This document shows positions 11,900 to 19,634 of a DNA stretch of 64,000 nucleotides, in pieces; within the stretch, counting starts at the first letter, position 1; each line of letters starts with the position of its first letter. The DNA lies in the NCBI RefSeq assembly GCF_004006015.1, contig NZ_CP034766.1, positions 3,071,001-3,135,000 on the forward strand. Direction: 5' to 3'. This DNA is from Rhodococcus sp. X156. GTDB lineage: Bacteria; Actinomycetota; Actinomycetes; Mycobacteriales; Mycobacteriaceae. Under the pieces are notes generated by a model. The model saw only the letters and a program-made list of their open reading frames with translations, did no database searches and had not been told where the DNA came from. Position numbers and translations under genes: made by a program.

Positions 11900-12483
11900 A
11901 GCTGTCCCTGGGTGGGCTGCTCGGCGGAGGCCCGGTAGCCCTTGGCGTAGCGAACCGAGGACGGCACCATCTCGGTGCTGCTGCCGCTGGCCAGCCGCTC
12001 GGCGGCGCGGACGGGGCCCAGCGGCTCGTCCATGATCGTGGCGTGCAGCTTGAGGATGGCGTCGATGAGCATCTCCGGCCGCGGCGGACAGCCCGGGAGG
12101 TAGATGTCCACCGGAACCACGTGGTCCACGCCCTGCACCACCGCGTAGTTGTTGAACATCCCGCCCGAGGAGGCACACACGCCCATGGCGATCACCCAGC
12201 GCGGCTCGGGCATCTGGTCGTAGATCTGGCGCAGGACCGGGGCCATCTTGTTGGTGACCCGGCCGGCCACGATCATCAGGTCGGCCTGGCGCGGGGTGGC
12301 GCTGAAGCGCTCCATCCCGAAGCGGGCCAGGTCGTAGCGGGAGCCGCCCACCGTCATCATCTCGATGGCGCAGCAAGCCAGCCCGAAGGTCGCCGGCCAC
12401 ACCGAGCTCTTGCGCGACCAGTTGACCAGCTTCTCCACGCTGGCCAGCACGATCCCGTTGGGCAGCTTCTCCTCAAGTCCCAT
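11896..12483 (-). CDS. nuoB: NADH-quinone oxidoreductase subunit B (cluster N2)
   Basis: Holds the terminal 4Fe-4S cluster N2 that reduces menaquinone. Ligand motifs: tandem cysteines in [19 protein letters not shown] and [10 protein letters not shown]. 195 residues. A GTG lies five codons upstream, but the ATG at 12483 (protein start [10 protein letters not shown]) matches actinobacterial homologues and has ggagg five bases before it. It begins 33 bp after nuoA. Confidence 0.96.
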   Translation of the reverse strand: MGLEEKLPNGIVLASVEKLVNWSRKSSVWPATFGLACCAIEMMTVGGSRYDLARFGMERFSATPRQADLMIVAGRVTNKMAPVLRQIYDQMPEPRWVIAMGVCASSGGMFNNYAVVQGVDHVVPVDIYLPGCPPRPEMLIDAILKLHATIMDEPLGPVRAAERLASGSSTEMVPSSVRYAKGYRASAEQPTQGQL

Positions 12484-12516
12484 GCTTGCCTCCGCCACTC
12501 TCAGGTCCGGCCACGG

Positions 12517-12882
12517 TCAGTTCCAGTCCAGCCCGCCGCGGCGCCACACGTAGGCGTAGGCGATGCCCACCGTGCCGATGAACAGGACCACCTCCACCAC
12601 GCCGAAGAGCCCGATGGCATCGGCGGACACCGCGAACGGGTAGAGGAAGACCATCTCGATGTCGAAGAGGATGAACAGCATCGCGGTGAGGTAGTAGGCC
12701 ACCGGCATGCGCCCGCCGCCGGCCACCGGCTGCGGCGAGGGCTCGATGCCGCACTCGTAGGAGTCGAGCTTGGCCCGGTTGTAGCGGCGGGGCCCGACGA
12801 ACGGTGCCACCGCCACCGAGAAGAGCGCGAAGGCCGCTGCCAGCGCGGCCATGACGACGAGCGGGATGTAGGGATCGAGCAT
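12517..12882 (-). CDS. nuoA: NADH-quinone oxidoreductase subunit A
   Basis: First gene of the nuo operon; 121-residue membrane subunit with three helices. Conserved YECGIEP and LFDIEMVFLYPFAV are present. The reading frame extends upstream, but the ATG at 12882 (MLDPYIPL) matches the family and follows a purine-rich aaaggggg. The 185 bp between it and the divergent menJ-like gene must hold the operon promoter; no Rex-type TTGTGAA/TTCACAA operator was found there. Confidence 0.95.
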   Translation of the reverse strand: MLDPYIPLVVMAALAAAFALFSVAVAPFVGPRRYNRAKLDSYECGIEPSPQPVAGGGRMPVAYYLTAMLFILFDIEMVFLYPFAVSADAIGLFGVVEVVLFIGTVGIAYAYVWRRGGLDWN

Positions 12883-13055
12883 CGCCAACCGCCCCCTTTC
12901 GGCAGTGCCACCGAACCGTCGCCTCCGCAAAAGCGACGCTCACCACATGACGCACCTCACAGTACGCAGAGCATTCGCCCAGAACGCCAGTAGGGGTGAT
13001 CTAAACCACATTCCGTGTCGTGGAGGCCCCATCTCGCCTGGTCGGGGGCGGGCAG

Positions 13056-13061
13056 GATACT
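13056..13061 (+). promoter_or_regulatory. -10 box of a leaderless promoter for the menJ-like gene
   Basis: GATACT sits six bases before the ATG at 13068. With A at position 2 and T at position 6 it fits the actinobacterial -10, and transcription would begin at or next to the start codon. No Shine-Dalgarno sequence precedes the ATG, in keeping with a leaderless mRNA. Confidence 0.6.
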
Positions 13062-13067
13062 GGTCCG

Positions 13068-14336
13068 ATGCCAGATTCCGCAGCCCTTCCTCGCTCCACC
13101 GACGTGCTGGTGGTCGGCGCCGGACCCGCCGGCTCCGCCGCCGCCGCGTGGGCTGCCCGGGCCGGCACCGAGGTGGTGCTGGCCGACGCCGCCACCTTCC
13201 CGCGGGACAAGACGTGCGGGGACGGGCTCACCCCACGAGCCATCGCCGAGCTCGACCGGCTGGGGCTGGGCGAGTGGGTGGCCGCGCACGGCACCAACCG
13301 CGGGCTGCGGGCGGCCGGCTTCGGCCAGGAGCTGCTGCTGCCGTGGCCCGGCGGCTCGCTGCCCAGCCACGGCTCGGCGGTGCCCCGCACCGAGCTGGAC
13401 GACCGGATCCGCGCCGTGGCGGTGGCCGACGGTGCCACCGAGCTGCAGGGCGCGCGGGCGGTGGACGTGGTGCGGGACGGGTCGCGGGTGTCGGGAGTGT
13501 GCTTCCGGCTGGCCGACGGGGCGACCCACGAGGTGTCCTGCCGGCGCCTGGTCGTCGCTGACGGCGCCCGCTCGTCGCTGGGCCGCGTGCTGGGTCGGCA
13601 GTGGCACCAGGAGACCGCCTACGGCGTGGCCGCCCGCAGCTACGTGCGCTCCGGGCGCAGCGACGACGAGTGGATCTCCTCGCACCTGGAGCTGCGCGAC
13701 GCCGAGCACAACCTGCTCTCCGGCTACGGCTGGGTGTTCCCGCTGGGCAACGGCGAGGTGAACCTCGGGGTGGGCACCCTGGCCACCGCCAAGCGCCCCG
13801 CCGCCGTGCGGCTGCGGGCCCTGGTGGACCTCTACGCCGAGGCCCGGCGCGCGGACTGGGAGCTGGAGGGGCCAGTGCGCCACGTGGCGTCGGCGCTGCT
13901 GCCGATGGGCGGCGCGGTGTCCCACGTGGCCGGGGCCAACTGGGCGCTGATCGGCGACGCTGCCGGCTGCGTCAACCCGCTCAACGGCGAGGGCATCGAC
14001 TACGGGCTGGAGACCGGCCGCCTGGTCGCCGACCTGCTCGCCGACACCGTCGACCTCTCCCTCGCCTGGCCGGCGCTGCTGCGCGGGCACTACGGCACCG
14101 CGTTCTCCATCGCCCGCCGGCTCGCCGGGCTGCTCACCCTGCCACGGTTCCTGCCCGCCGCCGGGCCGGTGGGCATGCGGTCCACCGCGCTGATGACCGC
14201 GGCGCTGCGGGTGATGGGCAACCTGGTGACCGACGAGGACCGCGACCTCACCGCGCGAGCGTGGCGGCTGGCCGGGCGCGCGTCGGTCCGGCTGGACGCC
14301 CGGCCGCCCTTCCCTGCCGACGACCTGCGGCGCTGA
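13068..14336 (+). CDS. menJ: FAD-dependent geranylgeranyl reductase family (MenJ-like)
   Basis: 422-residue flavoprotein. Seen: Rossmann motif VVGAGPAGSAA at residues 15-25, the RDKTCGDGLTPRA loop, and the second FAD motif GDAAGCVNPLNGEGIDYGL near residue 300. Family knowledge: mycobacterial MenJ (Rv0561c) saturates one isoprene unit of the menaquinone tail; other members reduce geranylgeranyl groups of lipids or chlorophyll. The location beside menG, qcrB and nuo favours the quinone role, but substrate cannot be read from sequence. A longer frame exists upstream, but the ATG at 13068 is preferred because of its -10 box. Convergent with qcrB. Confidence 0.72.
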   Translation: MPDSAALPRSTDVLVVGAGPAGSAAAAWAARAGTEVVLADAATFPRDKTCGDGLTPRAIAELDRLGLGEWVAAHGTNRGLRAAGFGQELLLPWPGGSLPSHGSAVPRTELDDRIRAVAVADGATELQGARAVDVVRDGSRVSGVCFRLADGATHEVSCRRLVVADGARSSLGRVLGRQWHQETAYGVAARSYVRSGRSDDEWISSHLELRDAEHNLLSGYGWVFPLGNGEVNLGVGTLATAKRPAAVRLRALVDLYAEARRADWELEGPVRHVASALLPMGGAVSHVAGANWALIGDAAGCVNPLNGEGIDYGLETGRLVADLLADTVDLSLAWPALLRGHYGTAFSIARRLAGLLTLPRFLPAAGPVGMRSTALMTAALRVMGNLVTDEDRDLTARAWRLAGRASVRLDARPPFPADDLRR

Positions 14337-14357
14337 CCGGACAGCGGCTCCCCGGGG

Positions 14358-14494
14358 TCGCTCGCGGGGCTCGGTGCTGCATCGCTCGCGGGGCTCGGTG
14401 CTGCATCGCTCGCGGGGCTCGGTGCTGCATCGCTCGCGGGGCTCGGTGCTGTATCGCTCGCGGGGCTCGGTGCTGTATCACTCGCGGGGCTCGG
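14358..14494. repeat. 24-bp tandem repeat (5.7 copies) at the 3' end of qcrB
   Basis: Five contiguous full 24-bp units begin at 14358, 14382, 14406, 14430 and 14454, then a 17-bp partial copy runs 14478-14494. Units 1-3 are identical; units 4 and 5 share one change (c to t near the end); the partial copy has a g-to-a change at its third base. On the minus strand the unit is eight codons in frame with qcrB and would read C/Y-S-T-E-P-R-E-R. The partial copy encodes the last qcrB residues (SEPRE), and its g-to-a change is what makes the TGA stop. There are no spacers, so this is not a CRISPR array. Confidence 0.95.
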
Positions 14495-16157
14495 ACGGTC
14501 TCCCTCCGCCCGCCTCCGGGATGCCCGACAGCTCCTCCTGCTCCTCGCGACGGGACGCCCGCTCGGAGTGCATCACCTGGTCCTGCTCGTCGGTGGGGTC
14601 CGGCGTGAACAGGGTGCCCGGCACCGGCACGCCGGCCATGCCCAGCTTGTTCATCCGCTTGGGCACCGGCGCTCCCTGGTACTCCAGCGGAACCGGGTGC
14701 CCGGAGCGGTCCACCTCGCCGAGCGGCTGGTGCACCTCCACGAACGCGCCGTTGGTGTCCCGCCGGATGATGCCGGTCTCCACCCCGTGCTGCAGCACCT
14801 CCAGGTCGGAGCGCTGCAGCCCCACGCAGTAGCGGTAGGTGATCCAGTAGGCCACCGGCGGCACCACGAGCAGCCCGATGCGGCCGGCCCAGATCAGCGC
14901 GTTGATGGACATGTCGAACTTCAGCGCGATGATGTCGTTGGCACCGGACAGCAGCAGCACCACGTAGAAGGCCACGGCCATCGCCCCCAGCGCGGTGCGG
15001 ACGGGGGCGTCCCGCGGTCGCTGCAGCAGGTTGTGCGGCAGGTTGTCGGGATGGGCGAGCCGGCGCTCGATCCACGGGTAGGCGAACATCAGCCCGAGGA
15101 CCACGCCCAGCAGCAGCGCGACGAAGAACGGCTGCGGAATGGTGTAGCTGCCCAGGTAGATCTCCCACGGCGGGAAGACGCGCGCCGCCCCGTCGGTGAA
15201 GCCCATGTACCAGTCGGGCTGCGAGCCGGCGGAGACCTGTGACGGGTCGTAGGGCCCCAGGTTCCAGATCGGGTTGATCTGCAGCAGGCCGCCCATGCCG
15301 GCGAGCACGCCGAACACGATGCCGAACCACCCACCGCCGCTCAGCGCGAACAGCGGCACGATGCGCACCCCCACCACGTTCTTCTCCGAGGCGCCGACCC
15401 CGGGGAACTGCGTGTGCTTCTGGTACCAGACCAGTGCCAGGTGCGCGGCGATGAGGGCCAGCAGGATGCCCGGGATGAGCAGCACGTGGGCGATGTAGAA
15501 GCGGTCGATGATGATGGTGCCGGGGAACTCGCCGTCGAAGACCAGCCACTGCACCCAGGTGCCGATCACCGGGATGGACAGCATGATGGCTCCGGCGATC
15601 CGCAGGCCCGTGCCGGAGAGCAGGTCGTCGGGCAGGGAGTAGCCGGCGAAGCCCTCCACGATGCCCAGGACCAGCAGCAGCGACCCGATGACCCAGTTGG
15701 CCTCGCGGGGCTTGCGGAACGCGCCGGTGAAGAAGATCCGCAGCAGGTGCACCACCATGGCGGCCAGGAACAGCAGCGCCGCCCAGTGGTGGATCTGGCG
15801 CATGAACAACCCGCCACGCACGTCGAAGGAGATGTTCAGCGCGGTCTCGTACGCCCGCGACATCTCCACCCCGCGCAGCGGGCCGTACACCCCGTCGTAG
15901 GTGACCTCCGCCATCGACGGGTCGAAGAAGAACGACAGGTACACCCCGCTCAGCAGCAAGATGATGAAGCTGTACAGCGCCATCTCGCCGAGCAGGAACG
16001 ACCAGTGGTGCGGGAAGACCTTGTTGATCTGCCGGCGCATCCCGCCGGCGAGGTGGTATCGCTCGTCGGTCCAGGTGGCCTGGGCGGCCAGGCGACGCTG
16101 GGCCTTGGACTCGCCCTGATCAGCGTGGGCGCGGTCGGTCGTGGCGCGGTTGGTCAT
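14478..16157 (-). CDS. qcrB: Menaquinol-cytochrome c reductase cytochrome b subunit (stand-alone)
   Basis: 559-residue cytochrome b of complex III, actinobacterial fused type. Seen: haem-ligand histidine pairs at about 123/137 and 224/239, a quinol-site PDWY at 314-317, at least eight hydrophobic helices, and a polar tail from about residue 415. The ATG at 16157 follows aggag by seven bases and is preferred over upstream in-frame codons. Usually qcrB follows qcrC and qcrA; here it stands alone between a menJ-like gene and menG, so it may be a second copy. Its last codons lie in the tandem repeat. Confidence 0.92.
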   Translation of the reverse strand: MTNRATTDRAHADQGESKAQRRLAAQATWTDERYHLAGGMRRQINKVFPHHWSFLLGEMALYSFIILLLSGVYLSFFFDPSMAEVTYDGVYGPLRGVEMSRAYETALNISFDVRGGLFMRQIHHWAALLFLAAMVVHLLRIFFTGAFRKPREANWVIGSLLLVLGIVEGFAGYSLPDDLLSGTGLRIAGAIMLSIPVIGTWVQWLVFDGEFPGTIIIDRFYIAHVLLIPGILLALIAAHLALVWYQKHTQFPGVGASEKNVVGVRIVPLFALSGGGWFGIVFGVLAGMGGLLQINPIWNLGPYDPSQVSAGSQPDWYMGFTDGAARVFPPWEIYLGSYTIPQPFFVALLLGVVLGLMFAYPWIERRLAHPDNLPHNLLQRPRDAPVRTALGAMAVAFYVVLLLSGANDIIALKFDMSINALIWAGRIGLLVVPPVAYWITYRYCVGLQRSDLEVLQHGVETGIIRRDTNGAFVEVHQPLGEVDRSGHPVPLEYQGAPVPKRMNKLGMAGVPVPGTLFTPDPTDEQDQVMHSERASRREEQEELSGIPEAGGGRPSEPRE

Positions 16158-16367
16158 GGTGCGGCTCCTGAACGCAGGTTCACCCGGCAAAGCTGCGCCG
16201 CCGACCACGCGCTGTTGCGCTGCTGGACCCGCCAGCGACCACTCCACGGTAACCCCGGCCCACGGCCAGGCGCCGGGTGAGAAATCACGCCTGAACTGGG
16301 CGGATGCACCTCTCAACCACCCCGCAACCGGACAGCGAGGTCGCTACCGCCCGGCAGGGCTGAGACC

Positions 16368-16384
16368 GCGCACGCAGCGTGCGC
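16368..16384 (-). terminator. Short hairpin after menG
   Basis: Arms gcgcacg and cgtgcgc pair perfectly (7 bp) around a 3-base loop, 15 bases beyond the menG stop. There is no T-run, as is common for actinobacterial hairpins. The rest of the 242-bp gap up to qcrB (16158-16399) shows no gene; it should hold the qcrB promoter. Confidence 0.4.
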
Positions 16385-16399
16385 AGCCGGTCCGGACCG

Positions 16400-17086
16400 C
16401 TAGGGCTTGACCGCGCGGTGCAGCGCCACGATGCCGCCGGTGAGGTTGCGCCACGCCACCGAGCCCCAGCCGGCGGCCTGGATCTGCGCCGCCAGCTCGG
16501 CCTGGTGGGGCCACTCCCGGATCGACTCCGCCAGGTAGACGTAGGCATCGGGGTTGCTGCTCACCGTGCGGGCCACCGCAGGCAGCGCGCGCATCAGGTA
16601 CTCCAGGTACAGGGTGCGAAACGGCGTCCAGGTGGGGGTGGAGAACTCGCAGATGACCAGCCGACCGCCGGGCTTGGTCACCCGGGCCAGCTCGGCCAGG
16701 CCCTGCTCGTGCGCCACCACGTTGCGCAGCCCGAAGGAGATGGTGACCGCGTCGAAGACCTCGTCGGCGTAGGGCAGGTGCAGCGCGTCGCCGGCGACCA
16801 TCGGAACGCCCCGGGAGGCACCGGCCCGCAGCATGCCCTGGGAGAAGTCGGTGGCCACGCACCAGGCGCCGGAGCGGGCCAGCTCCACCGTGGACACTCC
16901 GGTCCCCGCGGCCAGGTCCAGCACCAGCTCGCCCGGCTGCGGCGCGAGGGCCTCCCGGGTCAGGCGGCGCCAACGGCGGTCCTGGGCGAAGGAGAGCACC
17001 GAGTTGGTGAGGTCGTAGCGCTTGGCGACGCCGTCGAACATCACCGCCACGTCGCGCGGATTCTTGTCGAGCCCAGCTCTTGCCAC
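16400..17086 (-). CDS. menG: Demethylmenaquinone methyltransferase
   Basis: 228-residue SAM-dependent C-methyltransferase (UbiE/MenG) catalysing the last step of menaquinone synthesis. Seen: opening [23 protein letters not shown] loop [10 protein letters not shown] at about residue 50, ISFGLRNV, and C-terminal [12 protein letters not shown], all diagnostic. The GTG at 17086 gives the same N-terminus as mycobacterial homologues. It starts 10 bp after a small membrane-protein gene, forming a likely two-gene unit. Confidence 0.95.
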   Translation of the reverse strand: MARAGLDKNPRDVAVMFDGVAKRYDLTNSVLSFAQDRRWRRLTREALAPQPGELVLDLAAGTGVSTVELARSGAWCVATDFSQGMLRAGASRGVPMVAGDALHLPYADEVFDAVTISFGLRNVVAHEQGLAELARVTKPGGRLVICEFSTPTWTPFRTLYLEYLMRALPAVARTVSSNPDAYVYLAESIREWPHQAELAAQIQAAGWGSVAWRNLTGGIVALHRAVKP

Positions 17087-17096
17087 CCCGGAGACG

Positions 17097-17573
17097 TTAC
17101 CTGGGGTCGGTGCGGCCGGAGCCGCCAGAGGGACCTGTGCCGGAGTGCCGGGCACCGCTGCCAGGACCGGCGACGCGGCGCAGCACCAGCAGCAGTCCCC
17201 CGGCCACCCCCCACGCCAGCACCACCAACGAGCCCGCGGGCAGCAGGGCCAGGCCGGCGTTGCGTCCGGCCACCCGCACCAGGTCGGGGTCCGCCAGGGA
17301 GTACTCCACGTCGATGCGCTGCCCGGCGGACAGGCCCGTGGGGTAGAGCACGCCCAGCTTGGGGCTGTGGGTGACACCGTCGGGGGTGATGAAGCTGATG
17401 GCCGCGAACACCGGGGTGACCGAGAGCACGTCCGCGGTGGCCCGTCCCTCGTCCCGGCCGATGGTGACGTCGTTGCGCACGGCACCGGCGACCATCAGCA
17501 CGGCCATGGCCGTCACCGCCAGAGCCAGCACGACGATGGTGCGGCGCAGGCGCGTCAGGGTCCGGTTGCTCAC
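17097..17573 (-). CDS. DUF3592-type membrane protein
   Basis: 158 residues with an N-terminal transmembrane helix (about 11-36), an extracytoplasmic beta-rich region containing [17 protein letters not shown] and [18 protein letters not shown], then a second helix (about 110-132). This layout and the xVxYdPxxP-like stretch fit the DUF3592 family, whose function is unknown. M. tuberculosis has a similar membrane gene (Rv0556) in the same men neighbourhood (recalled). The GTG start at 17573 is chosen because a TACTCT box lies eight bases upstream; a longer start at 17639 would reach almost to the divergent gene. Confidence 0.65.
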   Translation of the reverse strand: MSNRTLTRLRRTIVVLALAVTAMAVLMVAGAVRNDVTIGRDEGRATADVLSVTPVFAAISFITPDGVTHSPKLGVLYPTGLSAGQRIDVEYSLADPDLVRVAGRNAGLALLPAGSLVVLAWGVAGGLLLVLRRVAGPGSGARHSGTGPSGGSGRTDPR

Positions 17574-17581
17574 GAGGGGCG

Positions 17582-17587
17582 AGAGTA
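17582..17587 (-). promoter_or_regulatory. -10 box for the DUF3592-menG unit
   Basis: Minus-strand TACTCT, eight bases before the GTG at 17573, fits TANNNT with a near-leaderless start. It is back to back with the menF promoter 70 bp away. Confidence 0.5.
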
Positions 17588-17656
17588 ACCGGCTGTGGTC
17601 GCGCAGGTCGGGGGCGGCGGCTCGGGGCGGGGGCAACATCACGCGTGGGCGACTCC

Positions 17657-17662
17657 TACGCT
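17657..17662 (+). promoter_or_regulatory. -10 box of a leaderless promoter for menF
   Basis: TACGCT exactly six bases before the GTG at 17669. It fits TANNNT and decides between three possible GTG/ATG starts in this frame. Confidence 0.6.
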
Positions 17663-17668
17663 GAACCG

Positions 17669-18937
17669 GTGATTCCTGCCCCCGACGCGCCCGCACGGCT
17701 GATGGTGGTGCGCACCCGGCTGCTGCCGAGCTTCCGCGGGGACCTCCTCGACCTGCTGCCCACGCCCGACGGCGTGTGCGCGTGGGTGCGTGACGGCGAC
17801 GGCCTGGTCGGCTGGGGCGAGGCGGCGCGGGTGCAGACCTTCGGCGCCTCCCGCTACCGCGACGCCGCGCAGTGGTGGCAGCAGCTGTGCGCCCGTGCCC
17901 AGGTGCAGGACGAGGTGGGCGCCCCGGGCTCCGGGCTGGTGGCGTTCGCCTCGATGGCCTTCTCCGACTCCCCTGGCAGCTCCGCGCTGGTGGTGCCCCA
18001 GGTGGTGGTGGGCCGCCGGCACGGACGCACCTGGATCACCGAGATCGACGCCGGCGCAGGAGCGCCCGGGGTCGACGCGGTGTCCGCGGCCGGCCCGGTG
18101 GTGCCCGTCACGGCGCCGCGCGGGCTGCACCAGCCCGCCGGCACCGACTCCGTGGTCCGCTGGCGGGGCGCGGTGGCCGAGGCGGTGCGGCGCATCCGCG
18201 GCGGTGAGCTGCAGAAGGTGGTGCTGGCCCGCGACCTGCACCTGCAGGCCGCCGCGCCGCTGGACTCCCGCTACGTGCTGGCGCGGCTGGCCCGGAGCTA
18301 CCCGCAGTGCTGGACCTTCGCCGTGGACGGGCTGGTCGGCGCCACGCCCGAGCTGCTGGTCCGCCTGCAGGGCGAGGAGGTGTCCTCCCGGGTGCTGGCG
18401 GGCACCACCTGGCCTCGGCCGGACAGCACCAGCGCCGAGCTGGCCGCCGAGCTGCTGGCCTCGCCCAAGAACACCAGCGAGCACCGGTACGCGGTGACCT
18501 CGCTGCTGGAGTCGCTGCGCTCGGTGTGCACCGAGGTGCAGGCCGACGACGTGCAGGTGCTGCAGCTGCCCAACGTGGCGCACCTGTCCACCACCGTGCG
18601 GGCGCGGCTGGCCCGCTCCGGGGCCGGTGTGCTGGAGCTGGCCGAGGCCCTGCACCCCACCGCTGCGGTGGGCGGCACCCCCACCAGCGCGGCCACCGCG
18701 CTGATCGCCGAGCTGGAGGACATGGACCGCGGCCGCTACGCCGCCCCGGTCGGCTGGGTGGATGCCGCGGGCAACGGTGAGCTGGGGCTAGCCCTGCGCA
18801 GCGCGGAGATCGCGGGGCCCCGCGCACGGCTGTTCGCCGGCGGCGGGATCGTGGCCGAGTCCGACCCCGACGACGAGGTCAACGAGACCGACGCCAAGCT
18901 CTCCGCGGTGCGCGACGCGCTGCAGGCGGAGCAGTAG
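17669..18937 (+). CDS. menF: Isochorismate synthase
   Basis: 422-residue chorismate-binding enzyme; isomerises chorismate to isochorismate, the committed step toward menaquinone. Seen: active-site segments GATPELLVRLQGE, SSRVLAGTTWPRP, SPKNTSEHRYAV, LPNVAHLSTTVRARL, LHPTAAVGGTPT and ELGLALRSAEI. An upstream in-frame GTG (17645) would overlap the promoter box, so 17669 is preferred. It could in principle feed a siderophore or salicylate route (EntC-like), but menD lies close by and no siderophore genes are in view. Confidence 0.88.
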   Translation: MIPAPDAPARLMVVRTRLLPSFRGDLLDLLPTPDGVCAWVRDGDGLVGWGEAARVQTFGASRYRDAAQWWQQLCARAQVQDEVGAPGSGLVAFASMAFSDSPGSSALVVPQVVVGRRHGRTWITEIDAGAGAPGVDAVSAAGPVVPVTAPRGLHQPAGTDSVVRWRGAVAEAVRRIRGGELQKVVLARDLHLQAAAPLDSRYVLARLARSYPQCWTFAVDGLVGATPELLVRLQGEEVSSRVLAGTTWPRPDSTSAELAAELLASPKNTSEHRYAVTSLLESLRSVCTEVQADDVQVLQLPNVAHLSTTVRARLARSGAGVLELAEALHPTAAVGGTPTSAATALIAELEDMDRGRYAAPVGWVDAAGNGELGLALRSAEIAGPRARLFAGGGIVAESDPDDEVNETDAKLSAVRDALQAEQ

Positions 18938-18960
18938 CCCGGCCCGCACCGCGCAGACCC

Positions 18961-18976
18961 CAGCCCGCGAGGGCTG
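18961..18976. terminator. Hairpin between convergent menF and GAF genes
   Basis: cagccc and gggctg pair around a GCGA tetraloop, midway between two converging stop codons. Short stem, no T-run; plausible as a bidirectional terminator. Confidence 0.4.
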
Positions 18977-18986
18977 AAGCCCGGAG

Positions 18987-19562
18987 CTACAGCGTGTCCT
19001 TGAGCAGGTCGGCCGCGGGGAAGGGCACCGGCAGCGGCGTCTTGGCCGGGGGCACCCCCTCCAGCGCGGTGGCCAGCACCTGGCCGCCGAAGCGCACCAG
19101 CCCCAGCTGCCGCCGCAGGTTGGGCGACTGGGCGCGACGGGCGTAGCCGCACAGGGTGCCGTAGAGCGTCTGGTCGGCACGCCGCACCGGCACCCCCACG
19201 TACGCACCGGGCATCCCCATCCGCTCCAGCCCCAGCCGGGTCAGCTCCTCGCGCAGCACCACGTACTCGGGCACGGCGGAGACCACCGAGGCGACCTGTG
19301 GGGCCTCGCCGGCCACCATGACCCGGCAGAAGGTGGCTCCCCAGGGAAGCGACATGCCGGGGCGCACCAGGCCCTCCGGGTAGACCGCGACGGTGGTGTG
19401 GATGTCACCGTCCAGGCGGTTGAGCATCCAGACGTCGAGGCCGACGTTCTCGCGCAGCATGGTCAGGACGTCGGTGGCGGTCTCGGTGACGTTCTCCCAG
19501 GGTCGGACGTCGACTGCGGCGATCCGGGTGCGCGGGGTGACGGGAGCGGTGCTGCTCTTCAC
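18987..19562 (-). CDS. GAF-domain protein of unknown role
   Basis: 191 residues, essentially a single GAF-like fold (about 25-165) with the pattern LDVWMLNRLDGDIHTTVAVY...GMSLPWGATFCRVM and YVGVPVRRADQTLYGTLCGYAR. No output domain is attached. GAF domains bind small ligands, cofactors or haem; none can be assigned here. Cysteines occur in TFCRVM and TLCGYA. The GTG at 19562 follows ggagag by five bases; a GTG 13 codons upstream is the alternative. It sits between menF and menD on the menD strand, 72 bp after menD, so it may be co-transcribed. Confidence 0.7.
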   Translation of the reverse strand: MKSSTAPVTPRTRIAAVDVRPWENVTETATDVLTMLRENVGLDVWMLNRLDGDIHTTVAVYPEGLVRPGMSLPWGATFCRVMVAGEAPQVASVVSAVPEYVVLREELTRLGLERMGMPGAYVGVPVRRADQTLYGTLCGYARRAQSPNLRRQLGLVRFGGQVLATALEGVPPAKTPLPVPFPAADLLKDTL

Positions 19563-19634
19563 GGGGCTCTCCAACTGCTTGGGTGCCCCTCCCAGTCTCA
19601 CCGCAATCTCACGACCGTGCCACCCCCGGGCGGT

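Noticed and set aside
12883-13067. Rex operator upstream of nuoA
   Set aside because: No TTGTGAA or TTCACAA half-site pair was found in this gap, so Rex control of nuo is not supported here.
14358-14494. Possible CRISPR array
   Set aside because: The 24-bp units are contiguous with no spacers, and no cas genes are present; it is a tandem repeat fused to the qcrB 3' end.
14374-14832. Plus-strand frame with repeated LHRSRGSV
   Set aside because: It only reads the tandem repeat and then the antisense of qcrB; the qcrB strand carries the real gene.
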